The position numbers and the translations under genes are program-made. Below the pieces are notes generated by a model that was not told where the DNA came from, made no database searches, and saw nothing but the letters and a program-made list of their open reading frames with translations. A stretch of DNA of 33,259 bases. Source: an uncultured Prevotellaceae bacterium (GTDB taxonomy: Bacteria; Bacteroidota; Bacteroidia; Bacteroidales; Bacteroidaceae). Shown here in pieces: positions 18,603-26,545 of the stretch. Each line of letters opens with the position of its first letter. Position 1 is the stretch's first letter. Where the stretch lies: assembly GCA_947303695.1 (NCBI GenBank), contig CAMYYX010000002.1, forward strand, positions 1 to 33,259, given 5' to 3'.

Positions 18603-19336
18603 CGTAACTTGAGCATTTTTTTACGCTTTTCGAAGTGTTCAAGTTTATCCATCACGATAGTTACAGCCGTTTGTTCATCCCATCCACGTAGAGTAGCATA
18701 TCTAGTTACGATACGCTTTAATATCGGACGTACGTGGGTAAGGCGGAACAGACTTTCTAAACATTCTTTCTTCGATGGATTGGGCGAAAAATGGGAGCGA
18801 TTGATGTCGATCGTAGTAATGTGATACCCTGATGTTTCTTGATGATATAAGAAATTGCTAAGGTTTGTATCACCATGAATAAATCCCTTCTCGTGACAAT
18901 CTACCAAAAACTGAGCGATGGCTTCTACCAAATCATCATGTTTTTCAGGTTCTTCCCTCAAGATACGTGCATCAGGGTCTCCACAGAACTCTGTTACCAA
19001 ATAACCTTGATAGAACAATCCTTTGCGAGAGGTCTCAATACAAGCAATCGGTGTCGGAGTGCTGATTCCTAGCTCGACAAGTTTCATTCCATATAGATAG
19101 GCACGTTTAGCTTTACTGGGACGGAAAACGGTGTAATCGAAACGCTGGTGCAACATCGGCTTCTTGAATCGCTTCACGACAATCGTACGGCCTTCTACGG
19201 TGAAGAATCTAATTTGATTACGTTCGTCATACACCAATTCGCCTTCCTTATCATATATAGCGGGAAGTGAGTGAACAAAATCACTCAAATGACTATATAC
19301 AGGATTGATAATGACTTGTGTACCGTTTAGTCGCAT
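18599..19336 (-). CDS. WaaP/Kdo-kinase-like lipopolysaccharide kinase
   Basis: 245 residues with a small protein-kinase-like fold: ATP-binding lysine K55 (TIVVKRFKKP), catalytic loop H154-G-D156-x-x-x-x-N161 (IHGDTNLSNFLY) and metal-binding D177 (ITTIDINRSHF). This arrangement is that of the lipopolysaccharide kinase (WaaP/InaA/KdkA) family, which phosphorylates heptose or Kdo in LPS core. The exact sugar is unknown. Its ATG lies inside the end of the upstream glycosyltransferase gene (10-base overlap), so the pair is translationally coupled. The context of LPS glycosyltransferases supports a role in core phosphorylation. Confidence 0.85.
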   Translation of the reverse strand: MRLNGTQVIINPVYSHLSDFVHSLPAIYDKEGELVYDERNQIRFFTVEGRTIVVKRFKKPMLHQRFDYTVFRPSKAKRAYLYGMKLVELGISTPTPIACIETSRKGLFYQGYLVTEFCGDPDARILREEPEKHDDLVEAIAQFLVDCHEKGFIHGDTNLSNFLYHQETSGYHITTIDINRSHFSPNPSKKECLESLFRLTHVRPILKRIVTRYATLRGWDEQTAVTIVMDKLEHFEKRKKMLKLR

Positions 19337-20388
19337 AGCAGTTCTTTGTAAAGTTGAAGATAAGCCTTGATATGTTTGTCGTAACTGAATTCGGCAGCAT
19401 GATGCTTTATTTGTTCGCTCCGCTCTGGCGATTGAAGGAACGATGCCAATTGGCTCTTCACAAAATCGCCCATTTCATCGGGATTCAGTGTTGGCCAAAT
19501 ATAGGCATAGTCACCACAGATTTCAGGCAAACAAGTAGCGTTGGCTATGAATACGGGTTTTCCGAACTGCATCGCTTCGATGGCAGGGAGGCCGAACCCT
19601 TCACCTTGACTGGCGAAGAGAAATGCTTCACAATGCCGATAAAGCCAGACTTTCTCTTCTGCCTGTATCTTACCACAGAGATAAGCATTATGAGTGGGCA
19701 GTTGGTCGATATGTTCACGTACGGTCTTGGCATAATCGAAATGATCGTCCCCACAGACATAGAGATCGTAATCAGGGAAATGCCGCATCATATCCACCAA
19801 CAGATGGAAGTTCTTCTTCGTCCGAATCTGTCCAATAGCAAAAAAGAATGGTCGTCCAGTTGCAAATGCAGGCTTTTCTTCCGATTGTTCGGAGATATCC
19901 TCTACACCATTATAGATGACTCTTACAGGCTTTCCTTTCATATCGAACATTTGTTCCACTTGTCGTCCCACAAACTGCGAAATACAGGTTACTGCATCTG
20001 CTTGGTTGATAGCACGTTGTAGAAAGAATCGATGTTTCAGCTGACGAATCCAATTCTTCTCCGTCAGGAAGTTCAGGTCGTGAATAGTAAGAACAAACTT
20101 CTGATATTTCCCTCGTTTTCGCTTAATTTGTTGCTGATTGGTCGAATGCCATAAATCAACAGCAGGTAGCCCTTTACTGAAATGCTTGTGGTATTTGTTA
20201 CGAATGGTGGTCATCTGCACAGTTGAATTACATTCTATAGGAAATCCTTCTGGCAATAAGAAATGGAATGCTAAAGTCTCATCTTCTACCTTTGGGTAGA
20301 GATGATAGTAGTTTCTGGCAATCTGACCGAAACCGCTTGTAGGATTGCCAATCTCACAGATGTCAAGCAATACAGTTTTCTTTCCCAT
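19327..20388 (-). CDS. Glycosyltransferase, GT4/GT1 family (GT-B fold)
   Basis: 353 residues. The N-terminal half has the donor/acceptor cleft pattern EIGNPTSGFGQIARNYY and VLTIHDLNFL; the C-terminal half has VRVIYNGVE, FFFAIGQIRTKKNFHLL and the E263-x7-E271 motif (EGFGLPAIE) that binds the nucleotide sugar. It is likely cytoplasmic or peripheral to the inner membrane and adds a sugar to LPS core or a related glycan. Donor and acceptor are unknown. It is the first gene of a two-gene minus-strand unit with the WaaP-like kinase. Its -7 element ends only about five bases before the ATG, so the message may be leaderless. Confidence 0.88.
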   Translation of the reverse strand: MGKKTVLLDICEIGNPTSGFGQIARNYYHLYPKVEDETLAFHFLLPEGFPIECNSTVQMTTIRNKYHKHFSKGLPAVDLWHSTNQQQIKRKRGKYQKFVLTIHDLNFLTEKNWIRQLKHRFFLQRAINQADAVTCISQFVGRQVEQMFDMKGKPVRVIYNGVEDISEQSEEKPAFATGRPFFFAIGQIRTKKNFHLLVDMMRHFPDYDLYVCGDDHFDYAKTVREHIDQLPTHNAYLCGKIQAEEKVWLYRHCEAFLFASQGEGFGLPAIEAMQFGKPVFIANATCLPEICGDYAYIWPTLNPDEMGDFVKSQLASFLQSPERSEQIKHHAAEFSYDKHIKAYLQLYKELLCD

Positions 20389-20392
20389 ATCA

Positions 20393-20422
20393 CAAAGGTA
20401 TGCATTTTTTGAGGTATGACAA
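20393..20422 (-). promoter_or_regulatory. Promoter of the GT4-kinase unit
   Basis: On the minus strand TTG (20422-20420), 19 bases of spacer and TACCTTTG (20400-20393) match the Bacteroidetes promoter well. The start codon is at 20388, so the predicted transcription start falls on or next to the ATG. Confidence 0.65.
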
Positions 20423-20485
20423 TGTTTTTTTATTGTGAAAACATAAAAAATGACGTAAAAATGTCGTTATGCGAGAAAAAATCAG

Positions 20486-20493
20486 TAATTTTG
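20486..20493 (+). promoter_or_regulatory. -7 element of the GT9-phosphatase-transferase unit
   Basis: TAATTTTG matches TAnnTTTG exactly. It lies 31 bases before the ATG at 20524. I see no TTG at the expected -33 spacing. It shows that in-frame starts further upstream (20416) cannot be used from this promoter. Confidence 0.5.
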
Positions 20494-20523
20494 AAGCCTT
20501 ATTCAATGCTCTTAGTAAAACAG

Positions 20524-21576
20524 ATGAACATACTTGTAATCAGGTTTCGACAGATGGGAGATGCGATATTGGCTACTTCGTTGCTCAATACGTTGCGTCA
20601 TAATTTCCCAGATGCTCAGATTCATTTCGTACTGAACGAACGGATTGCACCTTTGTTCAAAGGACATCCGTCCATCGATCGTTGTATCACGTTTACTGAT
20701 GACGAACGTCACCATTTCTTTACCTACATTCGAAAAGTGTGGCGTGTTGTCCATGAAACTCATTACGATGTCATCATTGATTTGCGCAGCACGATGAATA
20801 CGATACTTTTTGCATTCTTTTCTCTTTCCACGACATTTAGAATAGGGAAGGATAAGGGATATACGAAGATTGCTTTCAACCATACCATCGAGCCATGTGG
20901 TGACAAATACTCGATGGTAGAATACAATACACGATATGCTTTACCGCTCCAACCATTACGTTCAATAGAGCCTATTAATAGTTTCACACTACATATTACA
21001 GATGAAGAAAAGCAAGCGTTTGGTCGCTATCTAACTGCTCAAGGCATCAATCTCAGTCGCCCTGTAATGTTGGCTAATGTAACAGCTAAACTTGCATCGA
21101 AAGTCTGGATGGAGGATCGGATGGTGTGGGTGTTGAACCATTTCTTAGAGCTGTACCCTGATTATCAAATCATCTTCAATTATGCACCTGGTCCAGAAGA
21201 GGAGAACGCACGACGTATCTATGCTCAAATGGGACATCCCAAGCAGGTTTTTATTGACGTACAGGCACATTCATCTAGAGAATTAGTTGCGATGGCTGGC
21301 TACGTGACGCTTTTCTTTGGTAATGAAGGTGGTGCTCGTCACATTGCCCAAGCAGCTGGTTGTCCGTCATTGGCGATTTGTGCACCAGAGAACAGTAAAA
21401 AAGTTTGGATTCCGCAGACGCAAGTGTTAGCTGAGGGTATCTCACCTGTCGATACCTTGGCTGAACAGAATATAACAGAAGAGGCATATCTTCAGATGAG
21501 TCGGGAGGAGAAGTACGGTTTGCTGACACAAGAATACGTGTGGAGTCGTTTACAATCATTCATGCAGAAACTATGA
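20524..21576 (+). CDS. Glycosyltransferase family 9 (heptosyltransferase-like)
   Basis: 350 residues from the ATG at 20524 (MNILVIRFRQMGDAILATSLL, the typical GT9 N-terminus). An in-frame start at 20416 would add 36 unlikely residues and lies before the -7 element. The C-terminal half has the family's conserved FFGNEGGARHIAQAAGCPS segment, which contacts the ADP-heptose donor. It should add heptose, or another sugar, to the LPS inner core at the cytoplasmic face of the inner membrane. Its stop overlaps the next ATG as ATGA at 21573-21576, so it is translationally coupled to the phosphatase gene. Confidence 0.88.
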   Translation: MNILVIRFRQMGDAILATSLLNTLRHNFPDAQIHFVLNERIAPLFKGHPSIDRCITFTDDERHHFFTYIRKVWRVVHETHYDVIIDLRSTMNTILFAFFSLSTTFRIGKDKGYTKIAFNHTIEPCGDKYSMVEYNTRYALPLQPLRSIEPINSFTLHITDEEKQAFGRYLTAQGINLSRPVMLANVTAKLASKVWMEDRMVWVLNHFLELYPDYQIIFNYAPGPEEENARRIYAQMGHPKQVFIDVQAHSSRELVAMAGYVTLFFGNEGGARHIAQAAGCPSLAICAPENSKKVWIPQTQVLAEGISPVDTLAEQNITEEAYLQMSREEKYGLLTQEYVWSRLQSFMQKL

Positions 21577-22913
21577 AGCGTAAGACAATCATTCGAAGCA
21601 TCGTTCTTTTGGTGCTGGTCGGCATCAGTGTTTGGGTATGGAGCCGTTGGAATGTGTGGTTCGGCAATCCAACGGAATCTTCTTATGTTTCTTCGTCCAT
21701 TCCGTCGAGGATTCTGCTCACTTTCGGCGATTCCATCGGTGAAAACCGCAATGTAAGTTGGCAATGTGATTCTGTGTTACTCCCTTCACATCTTGAACTG
21801 CAGGATTTGGAAGGAACCATCGTCCAATCCATTCAAGCCAAAGGAGAACTCTATGAATCGCCAGGAGGAAAATCAGCATATTATGTAGCCCGTTTACGTG
21901 GCTTACAATCGGGGCATCAGTATCGGTATCGTGTCTGTACCAACGAACAATATTCGGATTGGTATGCATTTACCATTCATCCTCATCATGACCCTACTGA
22001 GTTTCTCTTTGTGGGCGATGTTCAGGATACCATTGCTGGTATAGCAAATCAGTTGCTAAAGCAAGCATTCCAACAGCATCCGCATTCAGAATTTCTTGTC
22101 TGTGGAGGCGATTTGATTGAACGCCCACTTGATTGTTATTGGGATGAGATGTTCAAAACCCTCGATTCCATCGCTCAAGTTATGCCGATTCTTACGATTA
22201 CAGGCAACCACGATTATTGGAAAGGAGTGATTTGCCAACTCGATCCTCGATTCTGGTTAGTAAACTCTTTTTATCAGGACTCACGTGTGGATGATAATCA
22301 GGTTTTTTCTGTCAAATATGATAACATTCAGTTCTTCTGTCTTGACAGCAATCGAGAGTTCTGGTATCTCTGGCAGCAACGTGACTGGTTGAAACATCAG
22401 TTGGCAGATAGTGATGCCAAATGGCAGATCTTGGTGTTGCACCATCCTCTCTATTCTCTTAAAGGTGCCATGAACAACCTGATTCAACGATGGATGTTCG
22501 ATGATTTGCTACAGGAATATGGTGTTGACCTCGTCCTTCAAGGTCATGAACATGCATATGCAAGAATGAGGACAGAAGGCAAAACCATCCCTGTATATAC
22601 TGTCAGTCATTGTTCACCAAAGAACTATCGCATTGAATTTGATGAGCGTTTTGACCGCTTTGGGTCTGGTAGTCGCTACTATCAGAAAGTGAGCATTCAT
22701 GGTGATACTCTCTTTATGACTGCCTATGATGCTATTTCTGGAATGCTTTATGATTCGCTCCAAATACAAAAGCAAGGTCATCAGACAACTGTTGTTGATT
22801 TAGCTCAGTCAATTCCAGAAGTCATTACGTTTATTCCGGATGTCAATAATCACAAAGACCGTCAATTTGCTGAACGCATCCAAACATATAAAGACAAAAA
22901 AGGAATCAAATAA
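21573..22913 (+). CDS. Membrane-anchored purple-acid-phosphatase-like metallophosphoesterase
   Basis: 446 residues from the ATG overlapping the previous stop. One hydrophobic helix (about 8-24) anchors or exports the protein. A fibronectin-like N-terminal domain (about 40-137, containing NVSW and GLQSGHQYRYRV) is followed by the phosphoesterase domain: GDVQ (148-151), GGD (178-180), GNHD (211-214), then VLHHPLYS and GHEHAYAR. These are the metal ligands of calcineurin-like/PAP enzymes; the N-terminal domain favours the PAP branch. It probably removes phosphate from a periplasmic substrate. Lying between a core glycosyltransferase and an LtaS-like transferase, a glycan or lipid phosphate is a plausible target, but this is inference. 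Confidence 0.85.
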   Translation: MKRKTIIRSIVLLVLVGISVWVWSRWNVWFGNPTESSYVSSSIPSRILLTFGDSIGENRNVSWQCDSVLLPSHLELQDLEGTIVQSIQAKGELYESPGGKSAYYVARLRGLQSGHQYRYRVCTNEQYSDWYAFTIHPHHDPTEFLFVGDVQDTIAGIANQLLKQAFQQHPHSEFLVCGGDLIERPLDCYWDEMFKTLDSIAQVMPILTITGNHDYWKGVICQLDPRFWLVNSFYQDSRVDDNQVFSVKYDNIQFFCLDSNREFWYLWQQRDWLKHQLADSDAKWQILVLHHPLYSLKGAMNNLIQRWMFDDLLQEYGVDLVLQGHEHAYARMRTEGKTIPVYTVSHCSPKNYRIEFDERFDRFGSGSRYYQKVSIHGDTLFMTAYDAISGMLYDSLQIQKQGHQTTVVDLAQSIPEVITFIPDVNNHKDRQFAERIQTYKDKKGIK

Positions 22914-22922
22914 TACCCCGAA

Positions 22923-24896
22923 ATGAAGATAAAAAAGTCGTATATTTCCTGTCCTGTTGCATTCATATGTAATCTGGTGATGATGTATCTTGTCTATGGA
23001 ATCTGTCGCCTTGCTTACCTATTTGAAAACTGGAGTGTCCTGTCGGCAGGATTTGACTCCCTTTCATTCTATGATGCTTTTAAGGGCTGTTGGTTGTTCG
23101 ACTCTTCTGCCATCCTATACACGAACGTACTTTATGCCTTGTTGATGTTGTTTCCTCTTCATGTCAAAGAAACCAATCTTTGGCAATCGGTTGCAAAGTG
23201 GGTATATGTTGTTGTCAATACAATCTGTATTGTGGCTAATCTGATCGATGTCGTCTATTTCCAGTACACAGGACGACGAACGACAACTTCTGTCTTCAGT
23301 GAGTTCCGTCATGAATCAAACTTAGCAGGGGTATTTGGTGTGGAGCTTCTCAATCATTGGTATTTAGTCTTGTTGGGTGTGTTACTCATAGCTGCTCTCA
23401 TTTTTCTATATGTGAAACCTACAGGTAAGTTGTCATTTAAAGGCTGGAAGTCCTACCTTATTTATTATGTTATCCACATTGTCTGCTTCGGTCTCTATAT
23501 TCCTATCACTATCTGTGGTATGCGAGGAGGTGCAACGACGGCTACCCGTCCGATAACTATTAGTAATGCAAACCAATATGTCAATCGGCCAGCAGAAGCA
23601 GCACTGGTACTCAACACGCCCTTCTCCTTAATACGTACAATTAACAAGAATGTGTTTGCTGATCCAAACTATTTCACTCGTGAAGAATTGGACCAGATAT
23701 ATTATCCTGTACATACACCTTCAGATAGTCTTACCCTTCGTAAGAAGAACGTTGTCGTGTTGATTCTCGAAAGTTTCGGAAGGGAATACATAGGGGCTTA
23801 TAACACTCAGCTTGATGATGGTCATTATCAGGGCTATACCCCATTTGTAGATTCGCTTATCCAGCATTCTGTTACCTATGATTATACCTTTGGAAATGGA
23901 CGTAAGAGTGTAGATGGTATGCCTTCCATATTGTCTAGTATCCCTCGTTTCATCGAACCGTTCTTCTTAACACCTGCATCTCTCAATGAAGTGAGCGGAT
24001 TGGCAGGAGAGTTGAGAAAGGTTGGCTATTATTCGGCATTCTTCCATGGTGCAGAGAACGGGTCAATGGGCTTTGAAGCCTTCGCTCATGCAACTGGCTA
24101 TCATGATTATTTCGGACGTACGGAGTATAATCAGGATAAACGTTTTGGAGGAGATAAAGATTTCGATGGCATGTGGGCCATCTGGGATGAGGAATTCCTG
24201 CAGTTCTATGCCCTGAAGATGAGTGAAATGCAGGAACCATTTGTCACAACGGTCTTTACGGCCAGTTCACATCATCCATATGTGGTTCCTGAACGCTATC
24301 GCGACATCTACAAGGATGACCCCGGTGATGATAATATCATGCATAAATGCATCCGTTATACGGATCATGCTTTGCAACTCTTTTTTGAGACCGCTAGTCG
24401 TCAACCGTGGTACGAAAATACACTCTTTATACTCACGGCCGACCATACCAATCTCAGTTCGCGCCAAGAGTATCAGACAGAAATGGGATTGGTGAGCGTA
24501 CCGCTGATTTTCTTTGACCCATCGGGTGAACTGCAACCAGAACGTCGTGCAGGTATTGCACAGCATATTGATATCATGCCTACAATCCTGAATTATTTGG
24601 GCTATGATCATCCATATATGGCTTTCGGTATTGATCTCTTCAATACACCCGTTGAGCAGACGTGGCTTGTTGGAAACAATAACGGCATTTATTTCTATGC
24701 CAAAGGTGATTATGTCATCTTGTTTACTGAAAGTGGAACCCTCAAAGCAATCTATAACTTCAAAGAAGATTGGTATATGAAGGACAACCTACTAGGTAAA
24801 ACAGGCGACATAGAGCTACAGATGGAACGAGAACTAAAAGCTATTATCCAATCCTATATGGAGCGTATGATTGAGGACCAACTGGTGGTCCGCTAG
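22923..24896 (+). CDS. LtaS/MdoB-type membrane phosphotransferase (sulfatase fold)
   Basis: 657 residues. Five membrane helices occupy the first 200 or so residues, followed by a periplasmic alkaline-phosphatase/sulfatase-fold domain. Motifs seen are VVLILESFGREYIG (metal-binding Glu near 281), GRKSVDGMPSILSSIP (likely nucleophile S329 in place of the Thr of LtaS), a TASSHHPY segment and LTADHT (D507-H508). Family members move phosphoglycerol or phosphoethanolamine head groups from phospholipids to glycans or lipids. In Bacteroidales the acceptor is often unknown. It begins ten bases after the phosphatase stop, so it belongs to the same unit. Its TAG overlaps the TAG of convergent gldH in a CTAG palindrome. 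Confidence 0.87.
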   Translation: MKIKKSYISCPVAFICNLVMMYLVYGICRLAYLFENWSVLSAGFDSLSFYDAFKGCWLFDSSAILYTNVLYALLMLFPLHVKETNLWQSVAKWVYVVVNTICIVANLIDVVYFQYTGRRTTTSVFSEFRHESNLAGVFGVELLNHWYLVLLGVLLIAALIFLYVKPTGKLSFKGWKSYLIYYVIHIVCFGLYIPITICGMRGGATTATRPITISNANQYVNRPAEAALVLNTPFSLIRTINKNVFADPNYFTREELDQIYYPVHTPSDSLTLRKKNVVVLILESFGREYIGAYNTQLDDGHYQGYTPFVDSLIQHSVTYDYTFGNGRKSVDGMPSILSSIPRFIEPFFLTPASLNEVSGLAGELRKVGYYSAFFHGAENGSMGFEAFAHATGYHDYFGRTEYNQDKRFGGDKDFDGMWAIWDEEFLQFYALKMSEMQEPFVTTVFTASSHHPYVVPERYRDIYKDDPGDDNIMHKCIRYTDHALQLFFETASRQPWYENTLFILTADHTNLSSRQEYQTEMGLVSVPLIFFDPSGELQPERRAGIAQHIDIMPTILNYLGYDHPYMAFGIDLFNTPVEQTWLVGNNNGIYFYAKGDYVILFTESGTLKAIYNFKEDWYMKDNLLGKTGDIELQMERELKAIIQSYMERMIEDQLVVR

Positions 24897-25399
24897 TCTG
24901 ACTTCAGGTGGAGCCCGATGCCAGCTATACCTTTTATTTGTGGGTCTTGCATGAAGTGGTTGACCTTATATTGGTAGACATGCCCTGAACCTACTTCAAT
25001 AGGACTGATACGTTGAGTAATGGTCGAATATGGGAATCCATCCCCTTCGTTACTTCCTTTTTTGTTATAGATACATACTTTGATAGTGTCTGTCCTGATC
25101 TCTGACGAATCGCATTCAAGAGTTCCAAGTAAGTATAAGTCATTATAAGGATAGGAACTGGTGAATCGTACACCGATAGTCGCTGCTACTTCACCCGATG
25201 ATGTGATGGTAGGTAGCGTAAACGAAATCGTATCATCAGTTTTCCAATCCCATAAGTCAACATCATGATATTCATGTAAGATGGTGCCTCCCGAACATGC
25301 TATCAGCATGAAAACTAATAGAATGTAGCTTATCCTTGAGCGGGAGTGTCGTTTGTTGTGATATGTTGACTGTTGACTATTTGCTTTCTTATACTTCAC
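24893..25399 (-). CDS. gldH: Gliding/T9SS-associated lipoprotein GldH
   Basis: 168 residues from a GTG that overlaps the ricT stop as GTGA (25396-25399). A hydrophobic stretch (ISYILLVFMLIA) ends in lipobox LIAC with C35 as the lipidated residue, followed by a beta-rich body (YHDVDLWDWKTDDTISFTLP, YPYNDLYL, HFMQDPQIKGIAGIGLHL) diagnostic of GldH. In Flavobacterium GldH is needed for gliding; its molecular role is unclear, and non-gliding Bacteroidales keep it with the T9SS. The signal peptide has an unusually long polar lead of about 22 residues, partly encoded by a 7-bp repeat array. No better start codon is available before the hydrophobic core. Confidence 0.88.
   Translation of the reverse strand: MKYKKANSQQSTYHNKRHSRSRISYILLVFMLIACSGGTILHEYHDVDLWDWKTDDTISFTLPTITSSGEVAATIGVRFTSSYPYNDLYLLGTLECDSSEIRTDTIKVCIYNKKGSNEGDGFPYSTITQRISPIEVGSGHVYQYKVNHFMQDPQIKGIAGIGLHLKSD
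25364..25384. repeat. Short 7-bp repeat array inside the gldH 5' coding region
   Basis: TGTTGAC occurs twice in tandem (25364-25370 and 25371-25377) and is followed by a degenerate unit. It encodes part of the polar lead of GldH and resembles the heptamer arrays found between other genes of the window. Confidence 0.5.
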
Positions 25400-26505
25400 T
25401 CTTTTGGCCCTTCTGTGTTTTTCTTCTTCTTCTTTTTCTTCTTTTTCTTTGCGGAATCGAATCTGTTGATGTTATCCTGATCCAATAGGTCGTATGGCCG
25501 GTTGTCGATAGGAGTGGCATCCTCGCGTAATGACATTGGTTTCTTTCCCTCGCGATTCATGCTGATAATTTCCAAAGCCCGAGCTGCAGTGATGGTTTCC
25601 TCGCGTACCAATGAATGTTTATCGGTGGAATAGGTAATCATCTTGGCCATGATGTCTGACTTGAAATAGAAGTACTCGTCATCCATGGTGTGCAGCGTAA
25701 TCTCTCGTGAAGGCAGTCCCTTTAGCGATTCAACGTATTGATCCACTTCATAGTTCATGCAACACTTGAGTTTTGCACATTGACCGGCAAGTTTCTGGGG
25801 ATTGAGCGAGAGGTCTTGGAAGCGGGCTGCACTGGTAGATACACTGATGAATTTTGTCATCCAAGTGGCACAACACAATTCACGGCCACAAGGACCTATA
25901 CCACCGATTCTACCAGCTTCTTGTCGTGCACCAATCTGTTTCATCTCTATTCTCACCCTGAACCGTTCAGCCAGCACCTTAATGAGTTGTCGGAAGTCAA
26001 CACGGTCATCAGCAATATAATAGAAGATGGCTTTATTTCCGTCTCCTTGGTATTCTACATCACCAATTTTCATCTCCAGACCAAGGTTCTTGGCAATCTG
26101 GCGCGATTCTATCATGGTCTCGTGTTCACGAGCTTTCGCCTCTGCAAATTTATCCATATCTACAGGACGTGCTTTACGGTAAATCCGTTTGAATTCCGTT
26201 CCTGGACGTAAGTTAGCTTTCTTTACTTGTAAAGCTACGAGCCTACCGGTCATAGTGACTGTACCGATATCATGGCCAGGACTTGCCTCTACTGCCACGA
26301 TATCACCTTTCTCCAACTGCAGATTGTTGGAATTGAGGAAATAACCTTTACGAGGAGGTTTGAACTGTATTTCTACCAGTTCTGACGCTTGTTCGTTGTC
26401 TGGCAAATCGGCCAGCCAATCATATGAGTTGAGTTTGTCGGTCTGTCTGCTACATCCTTTCACAGAAAATCCACAACAGCAGTTGCCTGTCTTGAATTCG
26501 TTCAC
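25396..26505 (-). CDS. ricT: RicT/YaaT-type PSP1 domain protein with poly-lysine tail
   Basis: About 369 residues from a GTG at 26505. The conserved Cys-rich opening (GNCCCGFSVKGCSR) is followed by KLNSYDWLADLP and the PSP1 domain (VEIQFKPPRKGYFLNSNNL to GGIGPCGRELCCATW and AGQCAKLKCCMNYE). The Cys pairs match the iron-sulfur ligands of RicT in the Bacillus Ric/Y complex, which affects RNase Y activity. In Bacteroidetes the function is inferred only. A longer reading from TTG at 26574 would overlap the methyltransferase gene by 29 bases, and I consider it less likely. The C-terminus has ten consecutive lysines. It is translationally coupled to gldH by a GTGA overlap. Confidence 0.85.
   Translation of the reverse strand: MNEFKTGNCCCGFSVKGCSRQTDKLNSYDWLADLPDNEQASELVEIQFKPPRKGYFLNSNNLQLEKGDIVAVEASPGHDIGTVTMTGRLVALQVKKANLRPGTEFKRIYRKARPVDMDKFAEAKAREHETMIESRQIAKNLGLEMKIGDVEYQGDGNKAIFYYIADDRVDFRQLIKVLAERFRVRIEMKQIGARQEAGRIGGIGPCGRELCCATWMTKFISVSTSAARFQDLSLNPQKLAGQCAKLKCCMNYEVDQYVESLKGLPSREITLHTMDDEYFYFKSDIMAKMITYSTDKHSLVREETITAARALEIISMNREGKKPMSLREDATPIDNRPYDLLDQDNINRFDSAKKKKKKKKKKNTEGPKE
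25424..25453. repeat. AAG/AAA simple-sequence tract encoding ten lysines
   Basis: On the minus strand the ten lysine codons of the ricT tail are a run of AAG and AAA. The tract holds A5 runs that are prone to slippage. It lies only eight codons before the ricT stop. Confidence 0.8.
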
Positions 26506-26545
26506 AATCTTATTTAAATTAAGCGATTTACAATTAACGATTTGA

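Noticed and set aside
20416-20523. 36 extra N-terminal residues of the GT9 protein
   Set aside because: The segment contains the -7 element at 20486-20493, and the protein has the classical GT9 start at the ATG at 20524.
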